Positions 39,801 through 54,800 of a DNA stretch of 64,000 nt are shown in pieces (position 1 is the first letter of the stretch; each line of letters starts with the position of its first letter). The translations under genes and the position numbers were made by a program. The notes beneath the pieces were generated by a model. That model saw nothing but the letters and a program-made list of their open reading frames with translations. It did no database searches and had not been told where the DNA came from. The stretch comes from Tyto alba. Taxonomy: Eukaryota; Chordata; Aves; Strigiformes; Tytonidae. The stretch spans positions 12,983,489 through 13,047,488 of the forward strand of contig NW_024881322.1 of assembly GCF_018691265.1 (NCBI RefSeq). The letters are read 5' to 3'.

Positions 39801-42800
39801 ATTCTTTGTCAGAGAAAGAGAACATAACCTAGCAGTGACAAAAAATACAAACTCTGTAGTCCTAAGCATGCGTAATCAGCGACAGGTGTTCATCAGCAAG
39901 CTGTATGGTATGTAACTGGTCACATTTGCGTAAAAGAGATCTTACTATCTTTTAATTGGAATAAGATGAGGCTACATCACTCATGTACATCAAATACGAA
40001 GAAATTAAGAATTATTTTTTTAAATGGTGAACATTGGATAAGTACAATATATTTTCAAACTGTTCATTTAAAGATTTTTCTCTTGTATAATCACTAAAAA
40101 TGTTGACAGTAACTTTCTGCTTTTTGAAGTATGAAGTTATCAATACAACACTTGATAAACCTACTCTTTTCAGTAAATACTGTATTTAACGTTCATAGTG
40201 TTTTCTTGGTATAGTATTTCATTTGAATTCCCATGGCAGTTGTGATTACTGTATTGTGATTAGATACATTTTGCCTTTTTTACCAGTGATGTGTAGCATT
40301 AGCATTTGCCTTACCTTTTTAGGTGCCTGGGTGACATACAGCTTTGGGGAGTAAGCTTGTCTTCTTTTGTAAGGCCTCTTAAAAACCATGAACAAGAGGA
40401 AGTCCAGCTCATATTAATAATTAGTAGTGTTGGCATTATGTTGATTTGAAGAAAAGATGACATTTGTAGAGAAAATAATAACTTTTATCAGTCAATTTCA
40501 GAGTATATAATCTGGGTTTATGAGCTACAAACCTTTCTTTTTTTTTTTTTTTTAAATCTCATAATTTTTGTTGCTTGTGTTTGGCACCGAATTAATATTA
40601 AACCCTTTTATATCTCCGTGGTTTTTATATTACTCCAAGTGAGAAAAGTGAATCAATAGCAAGTATTCATTGCTTTTTTAGTTTTAGATAGGGTAATCTA
40701 TAAGAATAATAAGCCTGTGAAAGGAGTGTTTAAAAACAATGAATATGCTGCCTAAAGTATTCATATCAGTGTGGCACAAGTTTATTCATGTAGACACATT
40801 TAAAATAGCAAAAATCTAGAAGAGTAATTAAGATCTCACAGCTTTTGAAGTGTTAGAAAAGCAAGAATAAATTGCAATAATGGAAATTACGTTTGAATTT
40901 CCTGTTTGGTTGGTTTATGGTGTTTTGGTTTTTTTAATGAACTTTTGTTTGGTCTGTGGTATCATCTTCAGTCTTCTTTCACCCTTCTCCTTATCTTTTG
41001 AAGTCCTCTGATTTTTCTGATCAAAGTGAAACTGCTGCTGACTATTTTAGTCGTTCCAACCGCAGGGGAAGCATTGTTTCCGATGCAGATGATGTCCAAG
41101 GTTTGAATAGTGTGAGTGTAATCCTTGTTATACTGTGGTGAATACAGCAAACTTACTAACCATGGTTTTTCTTTTCATACTCTGGAAGAGTAAATACTGT
41201 AAAAGCATTTGGAGTTATTTAACAGCCGATAGGTTTGTTGAGGGGTTGGGGCCATTTTTTTTTGTATAAAAATGTATGGAGTCTGAATTTTAAAAAAGCA
41301 TGCTGCTTTATTTATTTTAAAGGGAATTTTGCCTGTTGCTAGAAGCATGTGACAGGTGTTAACACTTCACATTTTTTGTGTGTGATAAGCTTAAGCATCT
41401 GTTAAATGTAAAATGTTGGGGTCTTTTTCCCATGAAAATTAACAATGTCTATTTTCTGTGTGTATTTTTAGAATATTAATTCTTGCTGTAGTGACAAAAA
41501 TAAATACTTACAACTGTGCCCTCGTTAGTGTATTTTAGTGTTCATTCATCCAAGATGAGATTTTGTCAGGATCCATTACTGGAGCACTTATTGTTGGCTA
41601 TTCTCTTGTACTGAATCCCGAGTCAATAAACAGAGCACATTACAGGAAAATTGTCATGACAGTTTCCCTGTGCATCCCTTAAGTCTAAACATTGTTTATC
41701 CCAAACCTAGATGCCTTCTCTGTATTGCTGATATGAGTTCTAGAAATTCTTGTTCCTTGCCATCAAAGATTTTGCATTTAACAGTGGAAAAAATAGGGAA
41801 ATTTCTGTTCTTAGGCATGTCTTTGAAGTGAGTTGCAGTTAGTACAAGCAATAGGAGGAGAGGTTGAGAGAACTGGGCTTATTTTGTTGGGCCGAGGAGA
41901 TGCTACATAGTGCTCGGCAGCCTGCAGCTGCTTGATTTAGGATAGAGCCAAACATTTGATACCTGTGCCAAGCAGTGCAACAAGGGGCTGCAGGTGAGGA
42001 GGCTGAGGCGAGGCGCTGCCCGGAGCTCCCCAAGGGGGTTAGTGTCGTGCTGGGACAGGATACCGAGGGGCTGGAGAACCTCCGTCCTCAGGAGCTGGTG
42101 AGACCGTGTTGGACAAAGCCACAGCTGGCCCAGCCCACTGCCAGAGGTTCTGCTTTGGAGGGGGGGCTGGACTAGGTGGCTGCTGGAGTTACCCCTACAG
42201 CCACTGCTCCTGGGATTCTGCATTTAGATGGTCTAATACTCTTCTAGTGCTACGGAACTTGTATTGTACTAATGCGTGGTATTTACCGTCTGTACGTGCT
42301 CAAAGCATGAGACACGAGTCATTTCTCCGGTTTAAATTTCAGCTTTTTTTTTTTCTCTCTAATAAACCTACTATTCTGCAATTAATGCTCTGCTAAAAGA
42401 AAATGTGGAGGCTGAGACTGGCAATTATACTACCTTCTCAAATGCTTTTATTACCATCATCATCATTATGTTATTAAATTCCAAATTTATATGGTTATTC
42501 TGAATGGATACTTCAGATCAGTTGGATTCTTCACATCATTTTGTCATCACAGTGGTGACAAATACTCGAAATTTACAATTTCAGTATATCATTGGAGATG
42601 GTGAATTTGCCATGGAAATACAATGTTGCTTCTACAGAAACTTCAGTAGAAGGACAAAGAAAGATTTCATAAAGTAACATTTGTTTCTACTGTGATTGTA
42701 GCAAACTTCCAAATCTCTTCTCTCTGGGCTGGGATAAAAACAGGTGTTCTTGGAGAACCATGATATTTGAGATACCATACTCAATGTTTCATACTTGTTT

Positions 42801-45800
42801 TTGAAAATAGGGCAAAACGTTAAGGTCTTAATTTAATTCCACCTATTTTGATTCATAAGAATGTACAATATGGAAATCTACAATATAATTTTGAAATATG
42901 AGAATCCTAAATAAGAAAAGGGGAGTGGTAGTTCTTTTGCTTAGGCTGCAATACATAAAATGTGAATTGAAATTATTCTGTAGGTTGCTGTTAATTAGCA
43001 CATTTTAGTTATGGGCTTTTTGGTTTTGTTCTGATGTAATTGTAGGTTTCACCAAAGAGACTGAAGAATCAAATGTGTGTTATAGTACCTAGGATGTTCA
43101 CACTGGTGTCACTGATTGTCTGAAGTGCACTTGCATGAAGCTTCGTGTTTGTTATGCCACTAAGTGTTGTAGTCACTACCCTGTTGAAATTTAAAATGAA
43201 ACCTGTTTTGTTGTTCAGTACTTTGATATTGGTTATGACTTTACAACTTTTTAAAAAGATTTTGGCTTTTTCTTTACAAGCATTCATTTATTTTGCAATT
43301 GAGGTAAAAACTACTTTTTCAGGCTGAATTTTTTTTTTTTTTTTACTGTTATGATCTATGCAAACTTCTAGAATTTTTTTCATTGTTTCATTTTTTGTTC
43401 TTTAATATTTTTCAGTATCTTTGAACAGAAGATGGTGATTCAGTAGTCTCTCATTGCAAAATGTGCATTGTGATAACTTCTTTCCCTTTTCTCTTTCAGT
43501 TGGAAGAAAAGAGTGAAAAATCACATTCAGAAATATTTTCAAGGGTAAGAGTTATTAATTTAAAAATTATTGAAAGTCAGTGTTCATCCACAAATTTACG
43601 AGTATTAAAATAGTTCCAAAAGTGTAAATACTGTGTGTTTTTAGTAGACTGTATTATTAATTCTAAAGAGCTTGCAAATAAATATCTTTAGACATATTTT
43701 TAATGTGCAAAATTAATGCTTTGTGTCTTTTATTTCCCGAGGAAGGAATTTCATTCTTTAGTTTACTTTTAGTAAGTATTAGTTTCATATAGAAATGATG
43801 GCATGATTCCTGATACAATGTTTTTCCCTTTTTAAGCCATCATCTCGCAATTCAGTAAGTGCAACTCCTTTGAGTGGAAATTCATCTAGGAGAGGAAGTG
43901 GAGACACAAGCAGTTTGGTGGATCCTGATGCCTCCCTCAGTGAATTACGGGTAAACTGCATTTTCAGAGAATTTGGAGCTAGTTTAAAATTGTATTTGTG
44001 GTTAGGAGGAATTTTTCTTTGCTGCAGAACTGGTTTCTTAATAGTAAGAAGAAATTAGGAGGATGTAATTTTCAGTCACAAAAGATTTCTGTACTGATCT
44101 TGGTAATTGTATTTGTGGTGTTCATAAATATTTATGGTACTAACAGTTTAGCTTAGATTAAAATAATACTTTGTGTCAAATTTGAAACAATTCTGTTCTT
44201 TTTGAGATGGCGTGGATTCAGGGATATAAACAAAATCTTAATGTCCATTGAGCTGTTGTGAATTCATTATAAATTCTGTGAACTATTGCAGCCTTTGGCA
44301 TTTGACAGAAAATGCATGTAAACATTTTAATGTTTTTTTTGACTATAAATTATTTCCCCATACTTCTTATGCGATGGTTCATTCCTATGTCCTGCAGGAT
44401 ATCTATGATCTTAAGGACCAGATACACGATGTAGAAGGGAGATACATGCAGGGACTTAAAGAACTAAAGGTATCAGGGCTTCTCCCAAGCATGCATTCTG
44501 TATGGGTGTTTTTGGGTAATGGAGATATCACTGGTTCTACTAACTATATAAGGCTTTACTAACAAGTTTTTAAATTTCTTTAAAGCATGTATCTAACTTT
44601 TAATGCATAGAGAGCATCAGCTTAAATTTGTCACGTGAATAAATTATTAAGATATTACTTAAATGTACCTGAGATAGTATATATTCATTATTTGGATTGT
44701 GTTACAATAGTATTTTAGCAGGTATTTTGTGGTGACACAATGAGAGGTTCGATTTATATTTTTTAGAGTTTTGTTAGCAAAGAAATGGATATTCAAAATA
44801 ATTGCTATGTATTGAATACTGAAGAAAGAAATGGGATTTAGTTATGACAAAGAATTTAAGAAAATGAGAATTGCTCTTCCAAGTTTATGCAAATACTACA
44901 TTTTGTAAATCAAACCCGAAGTAATAATTTTGGAAGATGTGCTGAAATGAATCTGGGCAGACATATTGTTTGCGGGAGAAGATTAATTTTATTTTAATCC
45001 TTTGCCGTCAAGAAAAAAAAATTTTTTTTTTTTTTCATGTTTATGGTTGACATTCCTGTTAACTTTATCTAAATTATAGGTTGGTATTTTCAGCATTAGG
45101 TTAATGAGATTTGTCTGTATTTTGAGTTGTTTATACTAGTATGTATGCTTTTCTTAAGTTTTCACACAATTAAAGGATTGCAGTTAAAGTATGATAATTT
45201 TCCCTTCTTTGCTGAAAGTTTACAAATCTTTTTAATGATATTTGTTATATTCTCTTACCTGTTATCTAATTGTGAATGGTTCCATGTAAAAGTAGAGAGA
45301 TCTTTCCATATGTGTTTCATATCCATATAAAGACTGAATTTAATGAATGCTACTTGTACTAGAGTATGTAACTGGTGTATTTAACAGCTTCCTTGAATTT
45401 CCTTGATTAAACAACATATTAGATGGTATAGTAAACAGAAACTATATAATTTGAGCTGTTCAGTGTAGAAAAAATTAATTCCTCTTTAGAGGATAAGTAA
45501 CTCTGAATCTGACAGCCATATGCTCAGATGAATTACATCTTGTTTTAATCATATTGCCATATGAATATTAAAAGGACTTCAAAGAGCAGTAGACTACAAG
45601 CTTATTAGGCATAGCTATGATTGTACTAAATTTGAATAAAACAAGTTTGCTTTGTATTTTCAGAATGGATCTAACTCTCACTTTTGCATGTTTGCCAGCA
45701 TTTTATGACTACTGTTCTGAATTATTACTAATGCACTATTATATATTGTAATCCATTACAGTTACCAAAGAGCACAGGTGTGCAATAGACAGTAAGATCT

Positions 45801-48800
45801 TGATCTATGCTGGTCTTTACAAAACTAAATTGCATTTTATGCTTTGTTAATACTGAATAGTATGTTACTCAGTTAATTTGCCTTCCATAAAGATGCTTTC
45901 AGGAGCCTTTCTTTCTAATTAGGAAGGTATTGCCTTTCTCTCAACTTCTGCTTTAGCAGTTTTGTCTTGTGTATATTACAAGAGTTACTAGGATACCTGC
46001 TCTTACAGTTCTCTTAAGTGTTCTTTCAGTGGTTGAGTAACAGCAATTTGTAATCACACTACCTTCCTATCTTTGTGGTTGCCCAACCTTCCTATCTCTG
46101 CGGTTGCCCATCTCTCATGCTGCTAAGAGTGTGGGTTTTTACCTGGCTACAAATCTGCTGGGTATCAGCAAAATAAACTCTAATGTGGAGAGTTCTGATT
46201 TAGGTCTTCAGATCTTCATGTCTCAGTTTGATTCAGTTTTGTTGATTTGTTTTGTGTTTGCTTGTATCAGCTAGAAAGGAATCCCTTTTATTTCCTCAAA
46301 ATTTTTCTTTTATAGAGCACGCTCTTGATGTCTGCTGTGTTTAATCATCTTGTTCTAGCCAAGCAGGCTAATTTGCATAGCCATTTGGCTTTACTGACAG
46401 AATTGTGCGTGGCATTTCTTCATAGCTCTAGGTGCAGAGCTTTATTATCCATTTTCATTCTAGCCTGTTCCCACTGCTTCATCCTTAGGCATCCCACTGC
46501 CTCACTCTAGTGTTTCAGAAATTCTTCAAAATCTTTATTATTTCTCACCAGGCTGAAAGATTACTGAGGCTACATGGAATTCTTGAACCCATGGGGAACA
46601 TGTGTCATGCTTTACTCAAAAAGGAGGAACAGTTCCCTTAAAGAAGTCTTAGCAGTGTTCCAGTTTTTTTAACTGGTCAGAGACTCTTCAGGCATAGCTT
46701 GGTTTCTTTCTTGGAAGCAACTCTGACTCTTCTATCTCAAAATCAATTTATTCCTCTTCCATAACTGCAGATTTCCTCCCCCCCCACCACCCCCTTTAAC
46801 TTGTTGATTTTAATCCAACCTTTTAAGCCCCAACCTCTTTAAGGCTGGGGTCCTGGAACATGTGACACAGTAAAAAGCTGAGACAACTGAATTCAATAAA
46901 TCTTGAGGGGATGGGTGGCAGTATCACTGCTGTTTTCAGCTGCCTGAGCAGAGGCTGTAGAGAAGACGAGGGCAGGCTCCTTTCAGAGGTGCACAGTGAC
47001 AGCGCAAGATGCAACAGACAAAAGTTGCATTGTAAGGGCAGAAATTCCAATTAGACCTCAAGAAAAAGGCTTTTCACAAGGAAGGCAGTGAAATGCTGGA
47101 ACAGGTTGTCCAGCCAGGTTCTGCAGTCTACGTCCCTGGAGATACTTAAAATAAACTGGAGATGAGTTGTGAACAGCCTGATCTTGGTTGGCCCTGTTTA
47201 ATTAGGAGATTGGACCAGATGGCATCCAGAGATCTCTGCCAACCTAAATTACTGCATGACTCCATTCACCACACTCACAGAAATAATCAAATTGGAATTT
47301 ATTCCTAGTTAGACATTTTGTTAAATTCTCTTTCTCCCCATAAAAGGACTATAGCATTAACTTTAATCCTAGAGTTTTCATTTTTTTCCTCTAAATTGAA
47401 TTATTCCTTGAAGGGCTTTGGAAGGTTTGCTGTCTCTGACATTTTGTTTTACCAGTCTTTACAAGATTTGTCATGTTTTACACTATCACAAAAATGTTTT
47501 CTGTAGTTTTAATCTTAAGAATTACTTGAATACGCCTACATGTATCCTTTATTTTTTCATTATTTTCTTCTTTCTTACCCTGACTCTTCTTTGCTGTTTG
47601 CTATATACTACTTCCCAGATGATAATGGTACCTTTGTTATATTTTCACTACTTAGACTGTCTCGTTTCTTCTGATCTGTACTCTATCAGGATATGTCCTA
47701 AGTTATTTTTTTTCTGGGATTTCTAAAATACTGTATTTCTCCAGCACAAAATTCCAGAATTCAGTGAATGGAACAGAGAGGTATAAGAGATTACGATAAA
47801 ATTACAAAAGGTAGTATATGTACTTTCAGGACAACTTTCTCAAAATGGAGATTTATAACATGGAATAGCATTTGAGGGATTGGGCTTCTTTAGTTTTCTT
47901 CTAATGGTATATTGAACTGTGACTTGGTATCTCTTAAAAGAATACACAAATATAATTGCATAATTTTGCTGTATAACAGCACTCTTCAGCATTTTCCTAG
48001 GAAATTTAGATTGTTGCCACCTTCTCCCCTAATATCTTACTCCTACTGTTCTGTTTTCTGGAAAATCTAAGCCTGGTGCCCTTTCTGTGCTAGTACTTCT
48101 ACTGTCATAATACAAATAATTAAAAATGAAGGTTATACTACTTATGCCTTCAAAGAACAGATTACATGAAATACTGGGGAATTTGTAGTAGGGCACGGAT
48201 CTACTTTAGTAAGGGAATGGCTTATTAGTTCTTTTTCAATTCTAACATTAGGACTCTATGAAACTCAATTTTTTGTATTGTTAAAAGAATGCATATTAAA
48301 GTCCTTGCATGTTTAAAAGTGCCTCGAGTGATAGTTGTTCTAGTATTTGAATAGTTGAAGTTTGTTACAGTACTGAGAAAAAGATAATAGGATAAAATAA
48401 TTTTGGTAAATATGAGAGAATTGCATAAGAGGGTATATATCAAGACATATGTTCACCTTCAGGTAAAGAATTAAGCATGTGAATCTTTACATGCCTTTTT
48501 TTTAAAACTTAGACAAAATGTCTGCTTAAACAGGTAATCATTATTACTGAAAAAATGTGACTACCTTAAAACTTTGAATCTGAGGTAATAGAGCAGAACT
48601 TAAATAATGAGCATTAAGTTAAAGCTACTCTTAGATATTTCTGTGATTTTTAGTCATTTAATTGTCCACGTTCTCTGAGTGTTTTCTTGTGCATGCACTG
48701 AAAATACAGTCAAGCTGTGATATTACTACTTTATCCCTGCATTAAGCTGTGAAGGTGGCAGAGTAGAAAACGCAAGTGGAATATTATCTTGTAATTTTCA

Positions 48801-51800
48801 TACTTCTGTAATGATAACTTTTCATTGCTGTGTATGACCTAACCTGAATAATGGAAACTGAACAGGAACTTGGTGCCTCTAAAGGGAAGACACGAATATA
48901 ATTCAGAAACAAAAATGGTTGTGTAAGCTCACTGTATAACAGATAGCACTCTTCAGCTTTAGGGTGGTATTCTAACATTTTAGCAGCTCATTAAAAAGTT
49001 AGACTAACATAAGCTTTTCTACTATCTATAGGATTCACTAGCTGAAGTTGAAGAGAAGTACAAGAAAGCTATGGTTTCCAATGCTCAGCTAGACAATGAG
49101 AAAAACAACTTGGTTTACCAAGTAGATACTCTAAAGGACGTCATTGAAGAGAAAGAAGAACAGATAGCAGAGTTCTATAGGGAGAATGAAGAGAAGTCAA
49201 AGGTACGGATTTTCAAGACTTTTTTTTTTCTAATTATAAAGATAAACCATAGAAGCCTGATCTAGTTGGTAAGGACAGTTGAAAACTTTTGGATTACTAG
49301 AAAAGTCTAATCTATCTCAGTGGCCAAAGATGTTTTGAATATTGTGTTGTTTTTTTTTTTTTTTTTTAAATAAAACACTACCAACCCCCTACGCCAGAAA
49401 AAAAAAGTTATTTAATTAATGCAATACACTCAAGATAAAATATGCATTTAAATTTAATAGGACATCTTCAGTTCTGCTTTTTGGAAAGTGAAGGTCTATG
49501 TGGCAGGTTTTTCCAGCAATAGATAAACTCAGCATGTGAGATTTTCTCATTAATGTTATGCTTAAGCCTCTATGGCATCTCTTCTATCTGCTCTACTTTT
49601 TATTAAGTAAATTCTTCTGTATAGTAAGTATCTGGAGGTTACCTGAAACACTGATTTTGTGATTTTTTTTTTTATTATTATTATTTATTTAATTTTTTTT
49701 TTAGCCACTTGGTTGGTAGAATTTCTCAAATTGTTGCAGTAATTTTTTAGATAATGTTAAGTCATATTACTAACTTTTTTAAACTTTATATTGAAAATTA
49801 GTGTCAAACCCAAAATAAATAAAAATAAATGATTCATTTGATGTAGGAATTGGAAAGACAGAAACACACATGCAGTGTTCTGCAGCATAAGCTGGATGAA
49901 CTTAAAGAGAGCCTTCGACAGAGAGATGAATTGATAGAGGTATGTTCATATGAACTAGGATGTGATAGATCTTGTGCAAACAAACATGGTATAAAACTTG
50001 TATGGGAACAGCCATCATATGCAGAATTAGCTAATATTATATCACATTTTTAAGAAAGAGTTCATCTTGTTTTAGTGGGTAGAATTTAAGATATTAGTCT
50101 CTCTAAAGGTATAAAGTTGAAAATGTCTCTACAGAGTTTTCAAATGTGTTGTCTTGTAAAATTCTTAATTCCTGTGAGAATCATTGTTCTCTCATTAATG
50201 TTCCTTGTCTTTTCTCCCTTGTGAAGGCAGAACTAATGTTTGTATGACCAAAATCTTTGCATAGCCAGAAGTTCTGATGCATGGATAATACCAAGTGTTA
50301 TTCTTGCCTTTCCCAAAAGTTTCCATTTCAGTTATTTCAGATTTCTGTGAGCATCAACCACTGAAGTTTACAGTAGTGAAAGTTTGCTTGCTTACCAGCA
50401 ACACTGGTCAGCATTTTAATGAGTCATAACCGTGTTGCTGGGTGTGTGGTGTGTTCTTTTCCCCTCTCACCCTTTTTTCTGGAAACAAATCAATGTGCCC
50501 TAAAATCCCAGAGCTATTATCAGTCTTCATTATGAAATGGTCTACAGAGATACATATTGTCAACAGTATGTGGGTGTCCATTTCCCAGAGATTTTAGTTC
50601 TAGCACTGGTAGTTGTTGTTCAATTAATATGTGATATTCTCACTGCCTTTTGGTTTCAGTAAAAATTAATGGTCTTTAAGTGTACAGGCCAGAGTTTCCA
50701 CAACCTGATTTTCTAAAGCTATATAATACTGCATATCATTGATCAGCTTCTTTCCCCACTAAGTTCTTGTGCTCACCAAGCAGTAGTACAATAATTCCAA
50801 AAGAGTTCTGAAAAGTCCCAGATCTGATATGGTTACTGAGAAAATAATATGCTTCGTGAGCTGAAGTTGATATAAGTTAGTAGCAGAAGAAAAGGAGTAA
50901 GATTAGCCTACGTAGCAGCATTTTGCAGCAGATTAAGGCTGACAAGCAAGAAAAAAAACTTAACAAATTTTCGTTGTAGCTCTGTCACTTGCTCTGTTTT
51001 CTCTTTGACTTCACTGTGAATTAAAAAAAACCCTTTACTTTCTTCTTTGGTTCTTTGGTTTTTTTTTTTTTAAGTATGTGCATCAAGAATATACAATAGA
51101 TTTGTCTGGAGTATTTGCTTTGGTAGAATGTAGCATATGTGTTGAATATTCACCAAAGGCATGCAGTCCCTTCAAAGATTTGACTCATATTTACCATTTA
51201 TTTGAGTAACTTCTCCAACTGTTAACAGTAACAGAAAATCTAGCTGAAGCCGTTTAGCTTTTTGCAGAAAGACATTGTCTTCTATTCCCAGATGTAAAAT
51301 CAAGTTCACTCATTAGGAGGGCAAAAAAAATTTGTCTCTAGTTCTAAAAATTCTTATGTCATCTTCATACATCATTACATGAGCATAGCAAAGAATTTTA
51401 GTTATGTTTGCAGGGCAAACAGCAAAATGCAGTGTTAGATAAAAAATAAGACCACACTTGATATGTATTAATATAGTATCAAAAAGCAGTCAGCAGCTGT
51501 ATTTTACTTCCTGGATGCTTGATTCAAACTTCTTTCTTCATACCTTAAAGACGATTTTCAATTTTGTAAAACATTAATAAAACCACTTGTTAACATTAGT
51601 ATTCACTTCCAAACAGTACTTGAAAGTATCTGGAAATTACAACAGGGTAATTATTTTCCCACAGAAAGGATGTTACCCCCAGTCTGCAGTGCGAACTGTT
51701 ACTAAAGAAAACAGCTCTAGCTGCACTAAATTCTTCCATCAACATTGATTGAATAAAACTAATTACCATTCTCTTGCATAAATTCATAAGGAATATATTA

Positions 51801-54800
51801 TGTTGCACTCTTTTTCTTTAACTTCATGCTTGTAAACTCTTTGTTTTACTTTTATTATTTAGTTTCCTTTATATGTTTGAATGTGGTTTGTTTTTTTCCC
51901 ATTTCCTTACTACTTTCCTCTCTTATTCTTCCCTCATCCTATTTATTACAGGAGAATCAACACATGCAGCAGAATATAGACTCCATAACCAAAGAGGTGT
52001 TTGATCTCCAGGAGACAATTAATTGGAAAGATAAAAAAATAGGGGTATGAATTAAATATGGGGGGAAAGGTTATTTTTCCTTTTTAGAAGTAGATGGGTG
52101 CCCCCCAAACCCTAAGGAATGCTGTGTACTCCAAAGAAATGAAGGCCACTCCCAATTTAAATATATAAAACATGTTTCATTCTTTCTCTTTAGAAAATGA
52201 GCTCCACTTCATCTTTACTTACATCATGATGATTGATACTAATTAAAATCTATAGCATAATAAACTGCTATGCATACAATTCTATAATTTTTACAAAATA
52301 CTTTTTACCTGTATTCAGGGCTTGAGAAAATAATCTTTTCCTTATTCGTAATAAAGGTAAAAATGGCCTGGGTCCATTTCGATCCATAGTGGCATAGCAA
52401 TAATATAATTTTATACAGATCTGAAATTGTTTTTAAAGCTTTAATCTCCTTAGATGTAAATACAATTTTCAAAACTTGAACAGTTCAAAGCTTGCTCATC
52501 ATTTGACTCCTGCCTCTGTTGTCATCTTAACAATTTGTGTAAGAATTAGTGGATTTTAAAACAGTCTGCTTTCCACTACCTAGGATAAGAGACATGAAAT
52601 ACCCCAAATAATGGATAAATCTAGAGAGCTTCAGGAGCTAAGGGTCAAAATGTAGAGAAGCCTCAGATAATATTTGTAGATCATGCTTGCGTTTGGCATA
52701 CCTAGAGCTAAAAAATATGATCCTGAATTAACTTCTGCATCCAACTTGCATATTCCTCATCCTTCTAGGGCTAGTTAGCTTAGGTGTAACACTAAACCAA
52801 GTTGATTTGGTGTTACTACACACACAAAATACCAGTTACCAGCTATGGGAATTGGGAATTGGAATTGGAAAAAATGGTTGTGTGGGACCTTTTGAGGAGC
52901 ATCTGTAGGGCTCCTATATAGGAAGAAAGGTGGTACAGAAAGAACTACGCAGCTATGGCAGGTCAGGCAGGGTTTGTCAGCTTTGCTTCCAGGCAACACA
53001 GAGGTGGTAAAACTGTGAGTCAGCCTGAACCTTGGTGATAACTAAGTGGCTCTGAACTGGGGCCTAGGCTGGGCCAGGAGTACATTGCTTGGTGGTGAGA
53101 GGGAGTTAACTGGAAACTCTTTAGAAAGGTATTGTCTTCCTCTTAGTAACTCTAGGGTCATTTCTCACTGAATTTTACTGCAGATTTATTTGAAAATTGC
53201 TGTATTTGCTGGAGTTCAAGTCACTTTGAAAAATTATTTTAACTGATGGTGCCCAGTTAAAAAAAAAAACAAACAAACAAACAAAAAAAAACCCCAAACT
53301 GTTACGCTGTCTTTTTTCAATCCATATTTATTTTGTGTTTCAGTCCTTCAGTCCATACTGCAAACTTCTCTTCCATCATAAAATAAATTTCAACATCTTA
53401 AAGCTTTTTTTCTAAACATTCTTCTGAAAGGTTTTTTTTTATCTTTAATTAACCATATCCTTTCCATACTTACTTTTTCACCTTTGTGTATTGGACTGCC
53501 TCAATTCGTGCCCTTTTTTTCCGTGCAAGAACTTTTTTCTCTTTCAAATACATTGCCAGAGTCAATACAGGGTATATAATTTAACTAATGTTCAAAAAAA
53601 TAGCCACCATCCAGTTTGACATGGAAGATATTTTCTTTCTTTAGCCAAAATTTTCCTGCTAGTTTTTGTATTCTTCTAAACACCACACCTGGATTTTTTT
53701 TTTTTTTTGTCCAGTTTTTATTTTTTACCATCTTGGAATTGAAATCTTAGTTCTTAAAATGTAAAAATGCTGCTGTCTTTTCTTTGTCATCTCTGTTATC
53801 TGAAACCACTTACATACTTTTCTTAGCTACAGTTTTTGAGTCTTTCTCCCCAATATTGAGTAGCTTTGCTAACTTTTACTCTAATCCATCTTCAGAAGTC
53901 TGAGAAGTTTCACAAAGAAATAGTTCATAACTAGAATTGTAATGTAGTTTTACAGTGTACACAAGACTGATGATGCCTCAAAGGAAGAAGGGGGAGGCAA
54001 GCAGAATAGAGTAGCATGAGATTGTTTTAGACCTGCCTTCTTACATTGTCCTCTTTCTAAAAAGTGATTGAAATTTGCAGTTGTGTTTGGCCTTAAATTA
54101 CATCAATTTGAGGACACTGAATGATAACTTGCAGGTTATCTTCCTGAAATATGCAGCTATCTTGCTGCTTGGTGGCTTCAAATTGTACATGCATTGCCAA
54201 TTTGAAATTAGCAATGTCATGTCTGAGTTTGGTATGGATTTTATGAAGGGTTTTAGAATATTTAGAAAATAGGACCCCAGACAAATCTGCTATCTGCTAA
54301 ATGGTCAGATTATCATCTTTAATCATACTGGTATGTTAAAACATGCCTGCAGATCCTAGTTGTCCTGAATTCTCCCCTCTGCCCCAATAGAAGAATTGCA
54401 GAAGTAGATTTAGTACAAAATCCATGTCATCTATCATAATCGCTGCACACAGAAGCAGTAGCAGTTTTACTAAAGTTTTTCAACGTGATTACTAATCTCT
54501 CCACAAGTAGACATACATGGTTAAATCAGTTTCACTTCCTTCTCCATCAAAATGTTCTGATTTCCAGCACTTGTGCATAGAGGGTGAGAATAGAAAGGAT
54601 GTTTTGGGAAGGTCAGCAGGGTCACAGGACACTGCCAAGCACACATGGTCTGTGTCTGCAGTGGGGTTCTGGGCCTCTGTGTCCATTCTCTCAAGTGGGT
54701 GAGCTGACTTCCCCCTCCCTCTCTGCTGTAATGGCCAAAGTGCACATATCTAAGTGGAACGTAAAATGATGTAATGATTAAGGTTCTTCACAGTGTTCGT

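Larger units (their letters stand above)
44470..49031 (+). other. LRRFIP2: LRRFIP2 intron with a CR1 remnant and a 25-bp duplication
   Basis: About 4.6 kb. Holds the two-copy 25-bp repeat at 46061-46110, a C-rich run near 46777-46795 and an old CR1 copy at about 46945-47262. Otherwise AT-rich. Confidence 0.75.

Noticed and set aside
41903..42396. Overlapping open frames on both strands
   Set aside because: Explained by the GC-rich CR1 remnant at 41862-42230.
44248..44562. 104-codon continuous open frame around the exon at 44398
   Set aside because: Only 44398-44469 is conserved; the rest is intron that happens to lack stops on either side of a real exon.
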